Shown here: one piece after another, positions 1-9,712 of the stretch
Layout of the letters: the number at the start of each line of letters is the position of its first letter
How positions within the stretch are numbered: the first letter of the stretch is position 1
Origin: Azolla pinnata
Taxonomy: Eukaryota; Streptophyta; Polypodiopsida; Salviniales; Salviniaceae
DNA length: 54,602 bases
Reading direction: 5' to 3'
Assembly: GCA_037176905.1 (NCBI GenBank)
Contig: JBBBWG010008002.1
Coordinates: forward strand, 1 to 54,602
Program-made: the position numbers and the translations under genes
The notes under the pieces: generated by a model
Told to the model about the DNA's origin: nothing
Database searches by the model: none
Seen by the model: only the letters and a program-made list of their open reading frames with translations

Positions 1-163
1 TGTGGATGCTCGATCGGCTCCTGTACTCGACGAGTTCCATCCACGCCTTATACATCGACATCCTCCGTCGCTGAGGGCCGTGACTCCCGTCGTTCCACAA
101 GGGGCGGCCGGTGCGGAACGCTTTCAAGATGCACAAGGGCCGCACGTTGCCTGAGGAGGGCTC

Positions 164-1726
164 GGCTTGCCGCGTACCGGCCAAGCGTTCAATTAATAGG
201 CGTCGACCAAAGTCGCTCGCGCACGTGCGATGATGATGTCCTAAACCTGTACTCCAAGGCGATTCCGTGGGTGCGCTGCGAGCAACTAGGCCGAGCCTCC
301 GCAGCTGGCGATCGGAACCGTTATCGATGGTCACGGTCTTGTCGAAGATTTTTCTGTCCAAGATCTCGAAGGCAGCAGCTCCATCCTTCATCGCTCACGT
401 CCTGTTACTGACGTCATTCTGACGGTTTGAAGAATTACAAGCGCAGGACGTCCAAAGAAAGGGCTTAGGGTTCGCACCATGAGCTTGCCCGCGTGATTCC
501 CCCATCATACCTCTTGCGGCTTCAAAAGGGTGCGCGCGACGATGGTAGAACTGCCGCCCGGCCCGATCCGAGAGCGTTTCCATTCACTTTGAAGCTTAGG
601 GTTGTACGCGGAACCTGCAAGAGATCCCGCGCTCAAAAAATTGGGGTTACGGCGCTTGAGTTGGGAAGGGCACACGGTATTCTTTAGTAAAAGGCGAAAG
701 AATAGTTCGCTTTGTGCTCAACCCACGCCATCCCGACGTTAGACGGAAGAGGTCATCGTCGCGTTTTATGGGCCACATTCGTCGATCCCTCTCGCGCGGG
801 ATACCTTCGAACGTTATCACCCTCCTTCGCGACGTTTCTGTCGGGTCATCGTGGTTTGAGATGTTTCGACGTTGCTTCTCTCAAAACATCGATGATCGGT
901 TGTCACGCAGTATTCCTGTTCGGTCATCGCGACGACGCTCAACGACCACCAAGCCGTACGTCTCGCAATGACATAAGGCTCAACCTACACGAAACCGCGA
1001 CGTCGCCCGCATTTCCTTTCAAGCCCGCGGATTCTAGTATGGTCTCTGCGACCACGCGGTACAAACCACAATCAAACCGTGCGGCAATCCGCAGGACCGT
1101 GATCAGCGATTCGCCCGGCCCTTTGATCAAAACATCACCCCCAGCTAGACCCACGACGTGACGCGCCGGCCTGAAGTCCCGCCACGCGCGGCACACGCTT
1201 CGTCGCCCGATCTGATCCGTCGAGCCTAGCGCCTCGACTAGCGTTTTAATCCAAATCGACGTCCAAATCCTTCATCGCTCACTTTGAAACTTAGGGTTGT
1301 ACGCGGAACTTGCAAGAGATCCCGCGCTAAAAAAATTGGGTTTACGGCGCTTGAGTTGGGAAGGGCACACGGTATATTTTAGTAAAAGGCGAAAGAATAG
1401 TTCGCTTTGTGCTTAACCCTGTCGAATACGGGCATCTAATGGACGTGTTCACATTGTCAATAAGTAAACGGGTAATATTTGTAAGAAGTCGAAAAGGCTT
1501 AAGCTCTAGTTTGGGGGTATAAGTAACAAGTTTGTATGGCCGTCCAATGTTGGTTGTTAAAACTTTTGTGAATAGAAGTTCTATTCTTGTGCCTATCTTT
1601 CTCTCTCCCTCTCTTTTGGCTTGTCGTGCATTAGCCAAGCGTTTAATCAATAGGCATCGACCAAAGTCGCTCGCATACGTGCGATAATGATGTTATAAAC
1701 CTGTACTCCAAGGCGATTCCGTGGGT
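164..1726. repeat. CG-rich relic with two nested direct-repeat pairs
   Basis: Two direct repeats are visible: A at 164-272 and again at 1618-1726 (109 bp each), and B at 585-724 and again at 1280-1419 (140 bp each). The order is A, B, B', A', so this is not a simple tandem array. B and B' differ at about 7 of 140 positions. Most A/A' differences read C to T or G to A in the second copy, as expected for decay of methylated repetitive DNA. The segment is clearly richer in CpG than the genes that follow. The open frames at 493-1196 overlap on both strands and show no family motif. I infer old transposon or satellite-like DNA; the family is unknown. Confidence 0.7.
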
Positions 1727-2406
1727 TTGTCGTTAGGTTATACTTGTTTTGAAATAAATTTTTTTTCTAATGATGATGTATTATAGTTTTAAACTCATAT
1801 AGGTTTATCATTTGTATATTGGCATTTGATAGTTAATTCTACTCTCTTTTATTTGAGACAGGGAAGTGGGACATAAGTGATAACACTAGGCAACTATGTA
1901 TATTGTACCCTAAACAAGTTTGGGAATCCGAGTATTACACTTTCTGTAATGCCAAACATTTAGGCACATTCGAATGTGCTTTCCACATACTGTCAACCAA
2001 AGGCAATGCTTACATACATTTCTCTCACAACCTCACTATGCACTATGAATTGTGACGTTTAATAGGAAAATCCTCGAATGTGGATGTGGAGAGTCGTTAT
2101 TTACAGCAAAATGTATCACATAAAATGTATTGTGTTTGGTCTCATAGGTCGTATTTGATAGACAATAATCAAATCTCTCTCTCTCTCTCTCTCTCCCCCC
2201 TCTCTCTCTCAATTATGACATCTAAACCACAAATATAAATTCACCATAAACTTATCACCACTTATTTGGACTAGATGTACCACCCTTACTAGATATCATA
2301 TGAGTTTTCTTTCCGATTAACTATTTTACCATGTAAACTTGTATCTCTTGTTTGTTTGTTTTTTTTTGTACTTTTGGATGATTGGTATACATCTCATTAT
2401 TGTATC

Positions 2407-2465
2407 TTTTGTCTCATGGGCCAAATTTGGTCTTAGAAGACGTTAATATATCTTTCTTTCTCCCT
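2407..2465 (+). repeat. Dispersed repeat, copy 1
   Basis: About 59 bp here match 47157-47216 closely, around a shared GTCTC(A/G)TGGGCCAA core and a TTAATATATCTTTCTTTC end. A partial copy of the end sits at 2769-2790. At both loci the neighbouring sequence also carries the TACTCTCATAAAT-type tandem unit, so the two probably belong to one element. Confidence 0.6.
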
Positions 2466-2623
2466 CTCCCCCAATCTTGGTCCCATTGCACAACCTTCCC
2501 AATCAGGTTCCTTTGAAATACTATAAAAATAATTTGAACAACCTTCTTGGGTTCCTTTCAAATACTATAAACATGATATTTTACCTCATATGAAACACTA
2601 GATGATCCTATTTGTAATTGTCG

Positions 2624-2725
2624 TCCTACTCTCATAAATAGTATTCGTAATCGTTATCGTACTCTCATGGATTGTATTTGTAATCGTGATCGTACTCGCA
2701 TGGATTGCAATCGTAATCATCATCG
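2624..2725. repeat. 33-bp tandem repeat, about three copies
   Basis: Consecutive units share the pattern (T/G)ATCGTACTCTCATGGATTG followed by TATTTGTAATCGT, with point differences. A related unit occurs at about 47109-47140 beside the second dispersed repeat copy. Confidence 0.6.
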
Positions 2726-2806
2726 CACTCTCATAGATTAGTATGATACACAAACATTGGCTTAGATACGTTAATATATCTTTGTTTCTTTTACACACAT
2801 CTTCTC

Positions 2807-2834
2807 TTCGCTCTCTCTCTCTCTCTCTCTTTCT
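2807..2834 (+). promoter_or_regulatory. CT-rich pyrimidine tract upstream of gene 1
   Basis: A (CT)n run of about ten units lies about 1 kb before the first coding ATG at 3814. Such tracts are common around plant transcription starts. Assigning it to the promoter or leader of the 3814 gene is inference; no TATA box or start site is proven. Confidence 0.35.
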
Positions 2835-3156
2835 CTTGAACAGAACAAAACGTCGTTGCTCTCCATAGAACAGGGGCTACCTCACCGGGGCCTTTCCATG
2901 CACAGGCCAAGCCGCCCAAAACCCTAATTTTGTTCCCCGCTCGGACTCCATCGCCCACATCCATTTCCCTTGCATCACAGGGAGCTGTCTTGCTCATCCC
3001 CATTGATCTGCGAAGCTTTCAAACTCATGTCCTGCTCGTGAAACCCTAATACATGGTAGGAAACAACGCACTCCTGCACGCCCACACTTACATCCCCTCA
3101 CGCACGCAGAAGTGATCACACGGTTGGGTCCTTTCTGACTATGCGGGTTTTGGCCC

Positions 3157-3625
3157 CTCTTCACACTGGATCAGGAAGAGAACCGCAGAGACAAGATTAT
3201 CGCCAAGAATTGGATTCGATCGGCTTTGAACTGCTGGATATGAATGAGGTGGAATGCAAAACCCTCTTCACATAGGATCCTCGGGGACGAGATTATCGCA
3301 ATGATTTGGATTTTGTCGGCTTTGAACTGCTTTCTGTGAGGTGGAGGACAAAACCCTCTTCACCTTGGATCAGGAAGACAGCCTCGGGGACAAGATTGTC
3401 ACAAAGATTTGCTTTGTGTGAGGTGGAAGACAAAACCCTCTTCACATTGGACCAGGAAGACAGCCTCGGTGACAAGATTGTCACAAAGATTTGGATTTGA
3501 TCGGCTTTGAACTGCTTTGTGTGAGGTGGAAGACAGAATTCCCATTGCACTGGATCAGGAAGAAAGCCTAAGGAACAAGATTACTTCAAAGATTTGGATT
3601 TGTTCAGCTTTGAACTGCTCCCAGC
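3157..3625 (+). repeat. 103-bp tandem repeat, about five copies
   Basis: Units start near 3157, 3264, 3356, 3438 and 3540. Each carries the motif CTTCAC(A/C)(T/C)TGGATCAGGAAGA, a CAAGATT(A/G)TC block and a TCGGCTTTGAACTGCT block. The full unit is about 103 bp; the second unit lacks the GGAAGACAGC-type block and the third lacks the TCGGCTTTGAACTG block. The array lies between the CT-rich tract and the ATG of the 3814 gene, so it is probably transcribed leader or 5' intron. The overlapping frames at 3293-3550 are by-products of the repeat. Confidence 0.85.
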
Positions 3626-3813
3626 GAGTTGGAAGAACATTGCAGCATGAAGAAGAGGAGAAAATCCATTACCTAGATGAGACCGACTGATAGACAAATA
3701 AGACAGATAGATTGATTGACTTTTTGGTAGAGAAGGAGAAGAAGGATTGGATGTATTGACATGATTTGTTGGAGAATCAGTCGAGCTGAAATACCAATAT
3801 CCTATCCTGGACT

Positions 3814-6458
3814 ATGTCTCGTTGCTTTCCATACCCACCCCCAGGATACGAGAAGAAGCCTCAGTTGATTGAAGTAGCTCCATCTCCAAAGGTTTGTGGC
3901 TCTTTCCTTACTCACATACATGTTCTCCTTGAAACTCCTTCACACATGTTTATTTCGTTTCCTGATGTTCCTGAAATTGTGTCAACAGACACCCTGGATG
4001 TTGTTATGCCATATTCGATGTTTACTCTCCCATATGCTCCACGTGAAGCTTAAAATGTAAACATCTTAGGAGCATCTGATCCTTTTTGGTAGAATTGTAA
4101 ATATTTAATAATCTTACAGTCAAGTTGACACATCCTAGATCTTGTCTGTTTCACTATTTTTGTGTAACTAGATTGGTTTTCATATTTATCCTTTTATCCA
4201 GAGGTAGGGATCGTAGTGAAGGGTTCAGATCTGATCAAGATGAAACGAAACCACATAATAAATATCCTACAAGTACATGACCGTATCCTAGGTATTGCGT
4301 GGTATGCCATTGCAAGGAGATATGATTATGAAAACTTTAGATCTTTTTGTATCACACACATGTCTTATTTTGATTTTTATCCTTGAATTGACATATCCTA
4401 CATCTGGTACACAATGCCAATGCTGTCATTGTTTCTGTATGTAATACTAGGGCTCTCGAACGAAGATATAGATCCATTGGAACTGTACACAATTTCCATT
4501 TAACATGTTCATTTGGAGCTCGATGTCATAGTATATTGTTTCATTGGCTACAATGGCACTCGATTTATCGGGAACCATATATTGTGTTTTTTTTTCATCC
4601 TCAAATCTCTGCATGTATCCATCATTAATGTGGTACATCCTTTCAATGTGGACTGTGGTGTTTTGTTTCCTTTTTCTTTGGCCATCCTGTAGCACATCCT
4701 GATTGTACAATGCATTTTTTGTGTTGCATTTGACATTATGGGAGTGATGATTGAGTGGCATGATTCATATCCAAACACATATATTCCCGATAAGACAATT
4801 ATTGTTGTGACATTCCCATTGTTCCATCAACACATAGTAGCTTTCCTATGCCATTTCGTTGTTTCCTGTTGTGAATGAGGAATTGAGATGATCGTGTTAT
4901 ATATAGACTAGGATTAACAAGTTTCTGATCTCCATTGAGCTATATTTTCATTGAGGTTTGTAAACCTCATTATACAGATGTTTTGTTCCGATATCCATTG
5001 CTTGCACAGGTGACTTCCAAAATGTGGTATGCCATGTCAATATTGCCGTCAGTAACTTTGTTGAATGAATGAAGCAGATCCATGCTTGTTTCTATCATCC
5101 CCACTTGATTATTTTCATTGTGGCGTTGCATTATCGTACCGTGGATCTGACCTTCCAACATTGGCTACATTGATAGTGAAAATGAATTTCTGTGCAGCAA
5201 TGCAGAGTGTAAACATATAATATGTTTTCTACAGAGACCCACAATGAAGACTAGGATTATCAGCAAAAAGAAATCCAGATGTGTTATGTGAAAAAAAAAA
5301 CCCAGTTTACTTCAAGATTGTTGGTTATTTTTTGGTTGCAACTAGGCTGTATTATCATCGACCCAGATTGTAGTGTGGATCAGGTTACAAGTATTGCAAT
5401 TCTAGAAATAAGATATTAGATCCTCTGCCATAGAAGCATGCTGCATTGTTGCTATTAAGGTAGAAGTTGATATGAATTTCCAGGTCTCCTCTGGCTCATT
5501 TTGTTTAACTTATGCTATAAACTTTATTTAACAAACAATTGATGTTTCTGCGTTTATCTTCTTAAGTGTGCATGACACAGTAATTTCATTCTCTTAATGT
5601 CATCATAATTTTCTCTGTTCTTTATCTGATGCACAATTTGTTTTCTAAGTATTTGCGACATTGCACGAGTGCAGAAAGATGAGCGCAAGCAAAAACACAA
5701 TGACAAGAAGAAGAAGAAGAAGAAGCGGAGGAAAGATGGTGAAGCGAATGGCGACAGTTCACATCGTGGTAAGGGCAATAAATTTGTATTTCTTCCTCCA
5801 GTCCTCGTTCAAGCACTACAATTGATCAGCCAGAGAGAGGGCGAGAGAGGAAAGCTTTGCGTCATTGCTCACCTGCTTAAAAATCTGATGGGTCTATGAT
5901 GCTTGTGCTTTATCAGATAAAGACAAGCGATCAAAAAGGGCTCAACAGCAGCATGCAGTCATTGACAAAGGGATCACTTTTGCAAATGGGAAGTTATCAT
6001 CAGCAGCAGCAGCTGAGCCAAAAGCCATCACTTCAGTGTCTGGACATGGAACTTTTGGTATCCAAAGTCAGCAACCTGATAGGATTAGAGAGATAGTTCG
6101 CCGAGATGGCTCACCCACATTACATAAGGAAAAAGAACTCCAACTTTCCTCGGTCCCTCAAGCAAGAACACATAGCAATGGGAGCGCTGCATCAAATATA
6201 GCAGTCCCTATCAGCAAGCCAAGTTCTCACATTGAGGGTGAAGTGGACAGTCGAGGGCAAGAGCAAGAAGCGCATGTGTCTAGAGTGGAGAAAGCATGGC
6301 CGGCTATTGAAGATGATGAGGAATGGCTATTCCTTTATAAACCACCACCAGATGAAAAGAGAAACAGTGGAGAAGGTGAGGGGCTAGAGGTGTGGGCTGA
6401 AGTTCTATATTTGCCCGCAGTTGGTATCCATGCTTTGCCATACGTGGTTCCAGATTGA
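3814..6458 (+). CDS. Conserved plant protein with MSRCFPYPPPGY N-terminus and acidic W-x-F C-terminus
   Basis: Exons 3814-3891, 5675-5768 and 5917-6458 join in frame (phases 0 and 1, GT..AG borders) into 237 residues. Residues 1-15 carry the MSRCFPYPPPGYEKK signature of a plant family often auto-named myb-like protein X, although no Myb domain is visible. Residues 27-46 are Lys-rich and charged, a likely nuclear signal. The C-terminal third has AWPAIEDDEEWLF followed by EVWAEVLYLPAV and ALPYVVP, which I recall as the family's conserved end. Biochemical function is unknown; a nuclear role is inferred from charge only. From memory, flowering-plant relatives are longer, with an extended low-complexity middle, so this copy looks compact. 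The 1.8-kb first intron could hide another exon. The start is the only ATG that gives the family signature. Confidence 0.8.
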
Positions 6459-7192
6459 GGAACCTTCTTTGATGCTGGCAAAGCAGGTAGCTACTACAAA
6501 ACAATATCCATTCAAGGGAAATACACCAATATACATCAAGCTGTTGTCTGCTACTTACCAGAATACCCCTAAGTTTCCAGAATTACCCCTCCTGTAGTGG
6601 TATATGTTTTTGGAATTATACTTAACCTTTGAAAACTTAGGAATATTCTGGTGAATACTCAACAAGCGAGAATGTTATTTTGTATGTGTATATTATTTAT
6701 GATTGCTAGGCTGGATGGCTGTTTTTCTGTTCACTTAGTGGAGCTCAATGGTTTTCATGTTGTGTCTTCTAGACATTTTTTTGCAGTTGAGCTTTTCTAC
6801 CCTCTGGAGTTCTCGAAGGAATTGAAAGAAAGCGGGCTATATATGTATGCATATGTATGTATATATATATGATGTACATATATATACATAGCTACATGAA
6901 TGGATGGGTAGCAATTTTGAGATTTAAGTGCGCCATATACACAAATAGAGGCTGCTGGGTCAGGATTTTTCACTCTGTAGTGAAAGAAAAAAAGCAGGTA
7001 AGATTATTGATACTGGATGTCTGACTTTTCTGGTGCCAAAGCAGCCAATCATCCAAGCTTCTTCTATTTTATTCCTGGGTATATGTTGTCAACGACAGGG
7101 TTTGGGGTTTTTCAGCTACTATTGCTACTGCCCTACTACCCTGCGATTTTCAAAATCCATGGATTGATCATGTCAAGTGTGTTTTCATGTAG
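6459..7192 (+). other. Probable 3' UTR and intergenic DNA
   Basis: AT-rich sequence follows the stop, with a TATATG-type microsatellite at about 6836-6890. No motif-bearing frame is seen. The transcript end is not marked by a clear signal. Confidence 0.4.
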
Positions 7193-7778
7193 ATCAACGA
7201 GGCAAAGAAAGGTGAACACACAGAAAGGGAGGCTGCCTTTTTTCTGGAGGATGATGATGATCTGATCTATCTCATCATATTTCTCATTCAATAGATGTGC
7301 CGAAAACTGATGCTGTTCAAAGCTACAATGGAATTGAATCAGGGCCAAATGTTAAACATAGAACATCACATTGCATTACAACACAAAGGTTGGATCCTCT
7401 TCTGATACTGCATCTCATTTCTATGCAAAAGCTGGATCTTTCATAGAGATTGTGTATCAAAATCATCAAATTTTTGTAACAGTAATGAAAGACTGATCAA
7501 TATTCACGTTGTGTGTAAGGTCTAATGTTAGATGATGCATCTAGCAGGTTGGTCCACAGTGGACCTGTCAAAATCAAAGCCACTACAATCCGGATTGGAG
7601 TGCTGAGCTGGAAATGGAAGGCTTTGTTCGAAAGCTATGGAAATCTGAGGTTATATATGAGCGCTTCGTTTGGAGGTATGCAAAAGGAAATCGCAGTGTG
7701 GATGAATACATAGAGTATATGCCACCTCATGTGTATCAGATGATGGTGCTTCATAAAGCTGATGCAGTGCATGTGTGA
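7193..7778 (+). pseudogene. Coding-like segments of an unrecognised gene, frame interrupted
   Basis: Three neighbouring stretches read like protein. 7193-7264, after an AG acceptor, encodes INEAKKGEHTEREAAFF then LEDDDDL. About 7265-7391, in a shifted frame, encodes DVPKTDAVQSYNGIESGP and ends at a possible AG|GTTGG donor. 7548-7778, after a CTAGCAG acceptor, gives 76 residues including YNPDWSAELEMEGFV and RYAKGNRSVDEYIEYMPP, then TGA. The frame breaks at a GAT repeat (7250-7264), and the second and third segments do not join in phase. I do not recognise the family. It could be a decayed gene, a gene with an assembly indel in the GAT run, or distal exons whose splicing I cannot resolve. Confidence 0.35.
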
Positions 7779-8159
7779 AGGTTTGACAATAGCGTGCAAT
7801 GCCGGTTTAAATGCAATGCATATGCCATCAATGTACAAGATACATTGATGCATTACATGCATGTGGTTTAATTGTGGGCCAAAAAAGTGTGATCTGTCTA
7901 GCAATCTCTTGTCGTTGCCTTTCTCTTCCGAACAAGCCAGAAGAGCTCTCGGCTCCGCAAGAATGAAAGCCTGTGATTTCAGCTCTGGGCAAGAAGAAAA
8001 ACTTTTTTAAGGATCAAGAGGCGGATTGTCATCCAAAATGTAGTTGGAATTTTGACAAAAAGAAACTATTCTCAGAAGCACAGGCACTCTTTACTCAAGA
8101 GTGAAAAATTCAAATGTTGTTGCAGGGCATTTATACATTGCAGTGTTTTCTCTGTTTTC

Positions 8160-9160
8160 AGGTGCACATGCTGATCATGTATGTATATGAAATGGACATG
8201 TTCCTATGGCATATGTATGTATGTATATGCATGTATGCATGCGTTGGGATTGATTTATGGTGTTGTTTTGTGTATTCACAGGCATGTATGCATGTCTGTA
8301 TGCATGCATGCATGTATGTGTGTGTGGGTGTATGCATGTGTGGATGCATCTGTTTTCAGGAGTTGCATGTGATCATGATGCATGTGCCTGAAATGGACAA
8401 TGTTCCGATGGCATATATGTGCATGCATGCGTACATGTATGCATATGCTTGGATTGATGATGGTGTGCATGCATATGCATGTATGCGTGTGCATGTGCGC
8501 ATGTGTGTCAAAGATTGCACATGCTGATCATGCATGTACGTGCATGAAATGGACATGTTGGCATGGCATATACGCGTTCATGTGTGTATGCATGCATGCA
8601 TGTGCGTCTGATGATGCATGTGCCTGAAATGCACATGTTCCGATGGCATACATGTGCATGCATGCGTATATGTATGCATATGCTTGGATTGATGATGGTG
8701 TGCATGCATATGCATGCATGTGTGTGTGTATGTGTATGTGCGTCAAAGATTGCATATGCTGATCACGTATGTATGCGCATGAAATGGACATGTTCGCATG
8801 GCATATACGCGTGCATGTGCGTATGCATGCATGCATGTATGTATGTATGTGTGTGTGTACGTATGTGTATGTGCATGCTTGGATTGATGCATGTTGTTCT
8901 TGTGTATTTGTAGGCATGTATGTGTGTGTATGCATGCATGTGTATGTATGCATGTATGTGTATGCTTGGATTGATTCATGTCGTTCTTGTGTATTTGTAG
9001 GCATGTATGTGTGCACGCATGCATGCATGCATGTGTGTTGGCATGTGCGTATGTATTTATGTATGTATGTATGTATGTATGTATGTATGTATGTATGTGT
9101 GTGTGTTGGCATGTATGTATGCATGTCATGCTCATGTATGTATGTGATGGGTGGTTACAT
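8160..9160. repeat. Higher-order ATGC/TATG repeat array
   Basis: Dense ATGCATGC, TATG and TGTG runs are organised into larger units. A block with GAAATGGACATGTT and GGCATATACGCG recurs at about 8519 and 8755 (an earlier variant at 8165). A block with TGCTTGGATTGATGATGG recurs at about 8447 and 8681, giving a period near 235 bp. A shorter unit with CTTGTGTATTTGTAGGCATG repeats at about 8895 and 8982. A pure TATG tract lies at about 9053-9098. The many overlapping long frames on both strands arise because the near-palindromic repeat rarely makes stops; they are not genes. Confidence 0.9.
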
Positions 9161-9202
9161 ACATTCATGTACAGAGAGAGAGGCGCAGAGATCGCGAGAG
9201 CG

Positions 9203-9712
9203 ATGAACAGGGCGTGCTGCAGAAGGATCCATGGCCACGGCGCCGTCGCCATCGCCATCGCCATCGCTGTCAGAGCTCCGACGCGCTGCCTCTCCCTGCA
9301 CAGCGGCCCTGACAGCTTGGAGGAGCTGCTGGAGAAGCACGTGGTTTCGGGTCAGAGCAAGAAATCGGCGTCGGACGACGACGACGACGAGCGCGCTCGC
9401 CGCCGCCGCCTGACCAGCACCAGGCGAGAAGCCCTGTCCCTGTACCGAGACATCCTGCGCGCCTCGCGCTTCTTCTTGTGGCCCGACGAGCGGGGCGTTC
9501 TGTGGAGAGATGTGCTGAGGGCGAGCTCGAGGAAAGAGTTCGAGGATGCGCGGTATGAGCAGGATCCTGAGATCATCGCGCGGCTCCTTGTGGGCGGCAG
9601 AGATGCCCTGGAGCAGGCTGTGGAGAAAGCCATCAAGAAGCAGAGTGCCCAACTGCCCAAATACCCGTCGTCTGACCCTTCTTCTTCTCCTTCTTCCGAT
9701 CCGGATCGTTGA
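9203..9712 (+). CDS. LYR-motif (Complex1_LYR) protein, mitochondrial, CIAF1-like
   Basis: A single exon encodes 169 residues. Residues 1-33 are rich in Arg and Ala with no acidic residue, as in a mitochondrial presequence. A DDDDDE stretch at 58-63 precedes the LYR fold: SLYRDILRASRFF (LYR at 80-82), then WRDVLRASSRKEFEDARYE and LLVGGRDALEQAVEKA to about 145. The tail is Ser/Pro-rich. LYR proteins bind the acyl carrier protein-NFS1 module and assist Fe-S or respiratory complex assembly. The GRDALEQAVEKA-type helix resembles the plant EMB1793/CIAF1 group (complex I assembly), which I judge likely but unproven. This ATG is chosen because upstream codons in the frame are ATGC-repeat translation. 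The gene starts about 40 bp after the repeat array. Confidence 0.8.
   Translation: MNRACCRRIHGHGAVAIAIAIAVRAPTRCLSLHSGPDSLEELLEKHVVSGQSKKSASDDDDDERARRRRLTSTRREALSLYRDILRASRFFLWPDERGVLWRDVLRASSRKEFEDARYEQDPEIIARLLVGGRDALEQAVEKAIKKQSAQLPKYPSSDPSSSPSSDPDR

Larger units (their letters stand above)
1727..2806. other. AT-rich intergenic DNA with short repeats
   Basis: No gene is seen. The stretch holds a CT-rich tract at about 2174-2214, a roughly 33-bp tandem repeat at 2624-2725 (about three copies with the core ACTCTCAT(A/G)) and one copy of a dispersed repeat at 2407-2465 that recurs at 47157-47216. Confidence 0.6.

Noticed and set aside
8114..9178. Several long open frames on both strands
   Set aside because: They are translations of ATGC/TATG repeats, rich in Met, Cys, His and Tyr in every frame. 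The repeat simply avoids stops.
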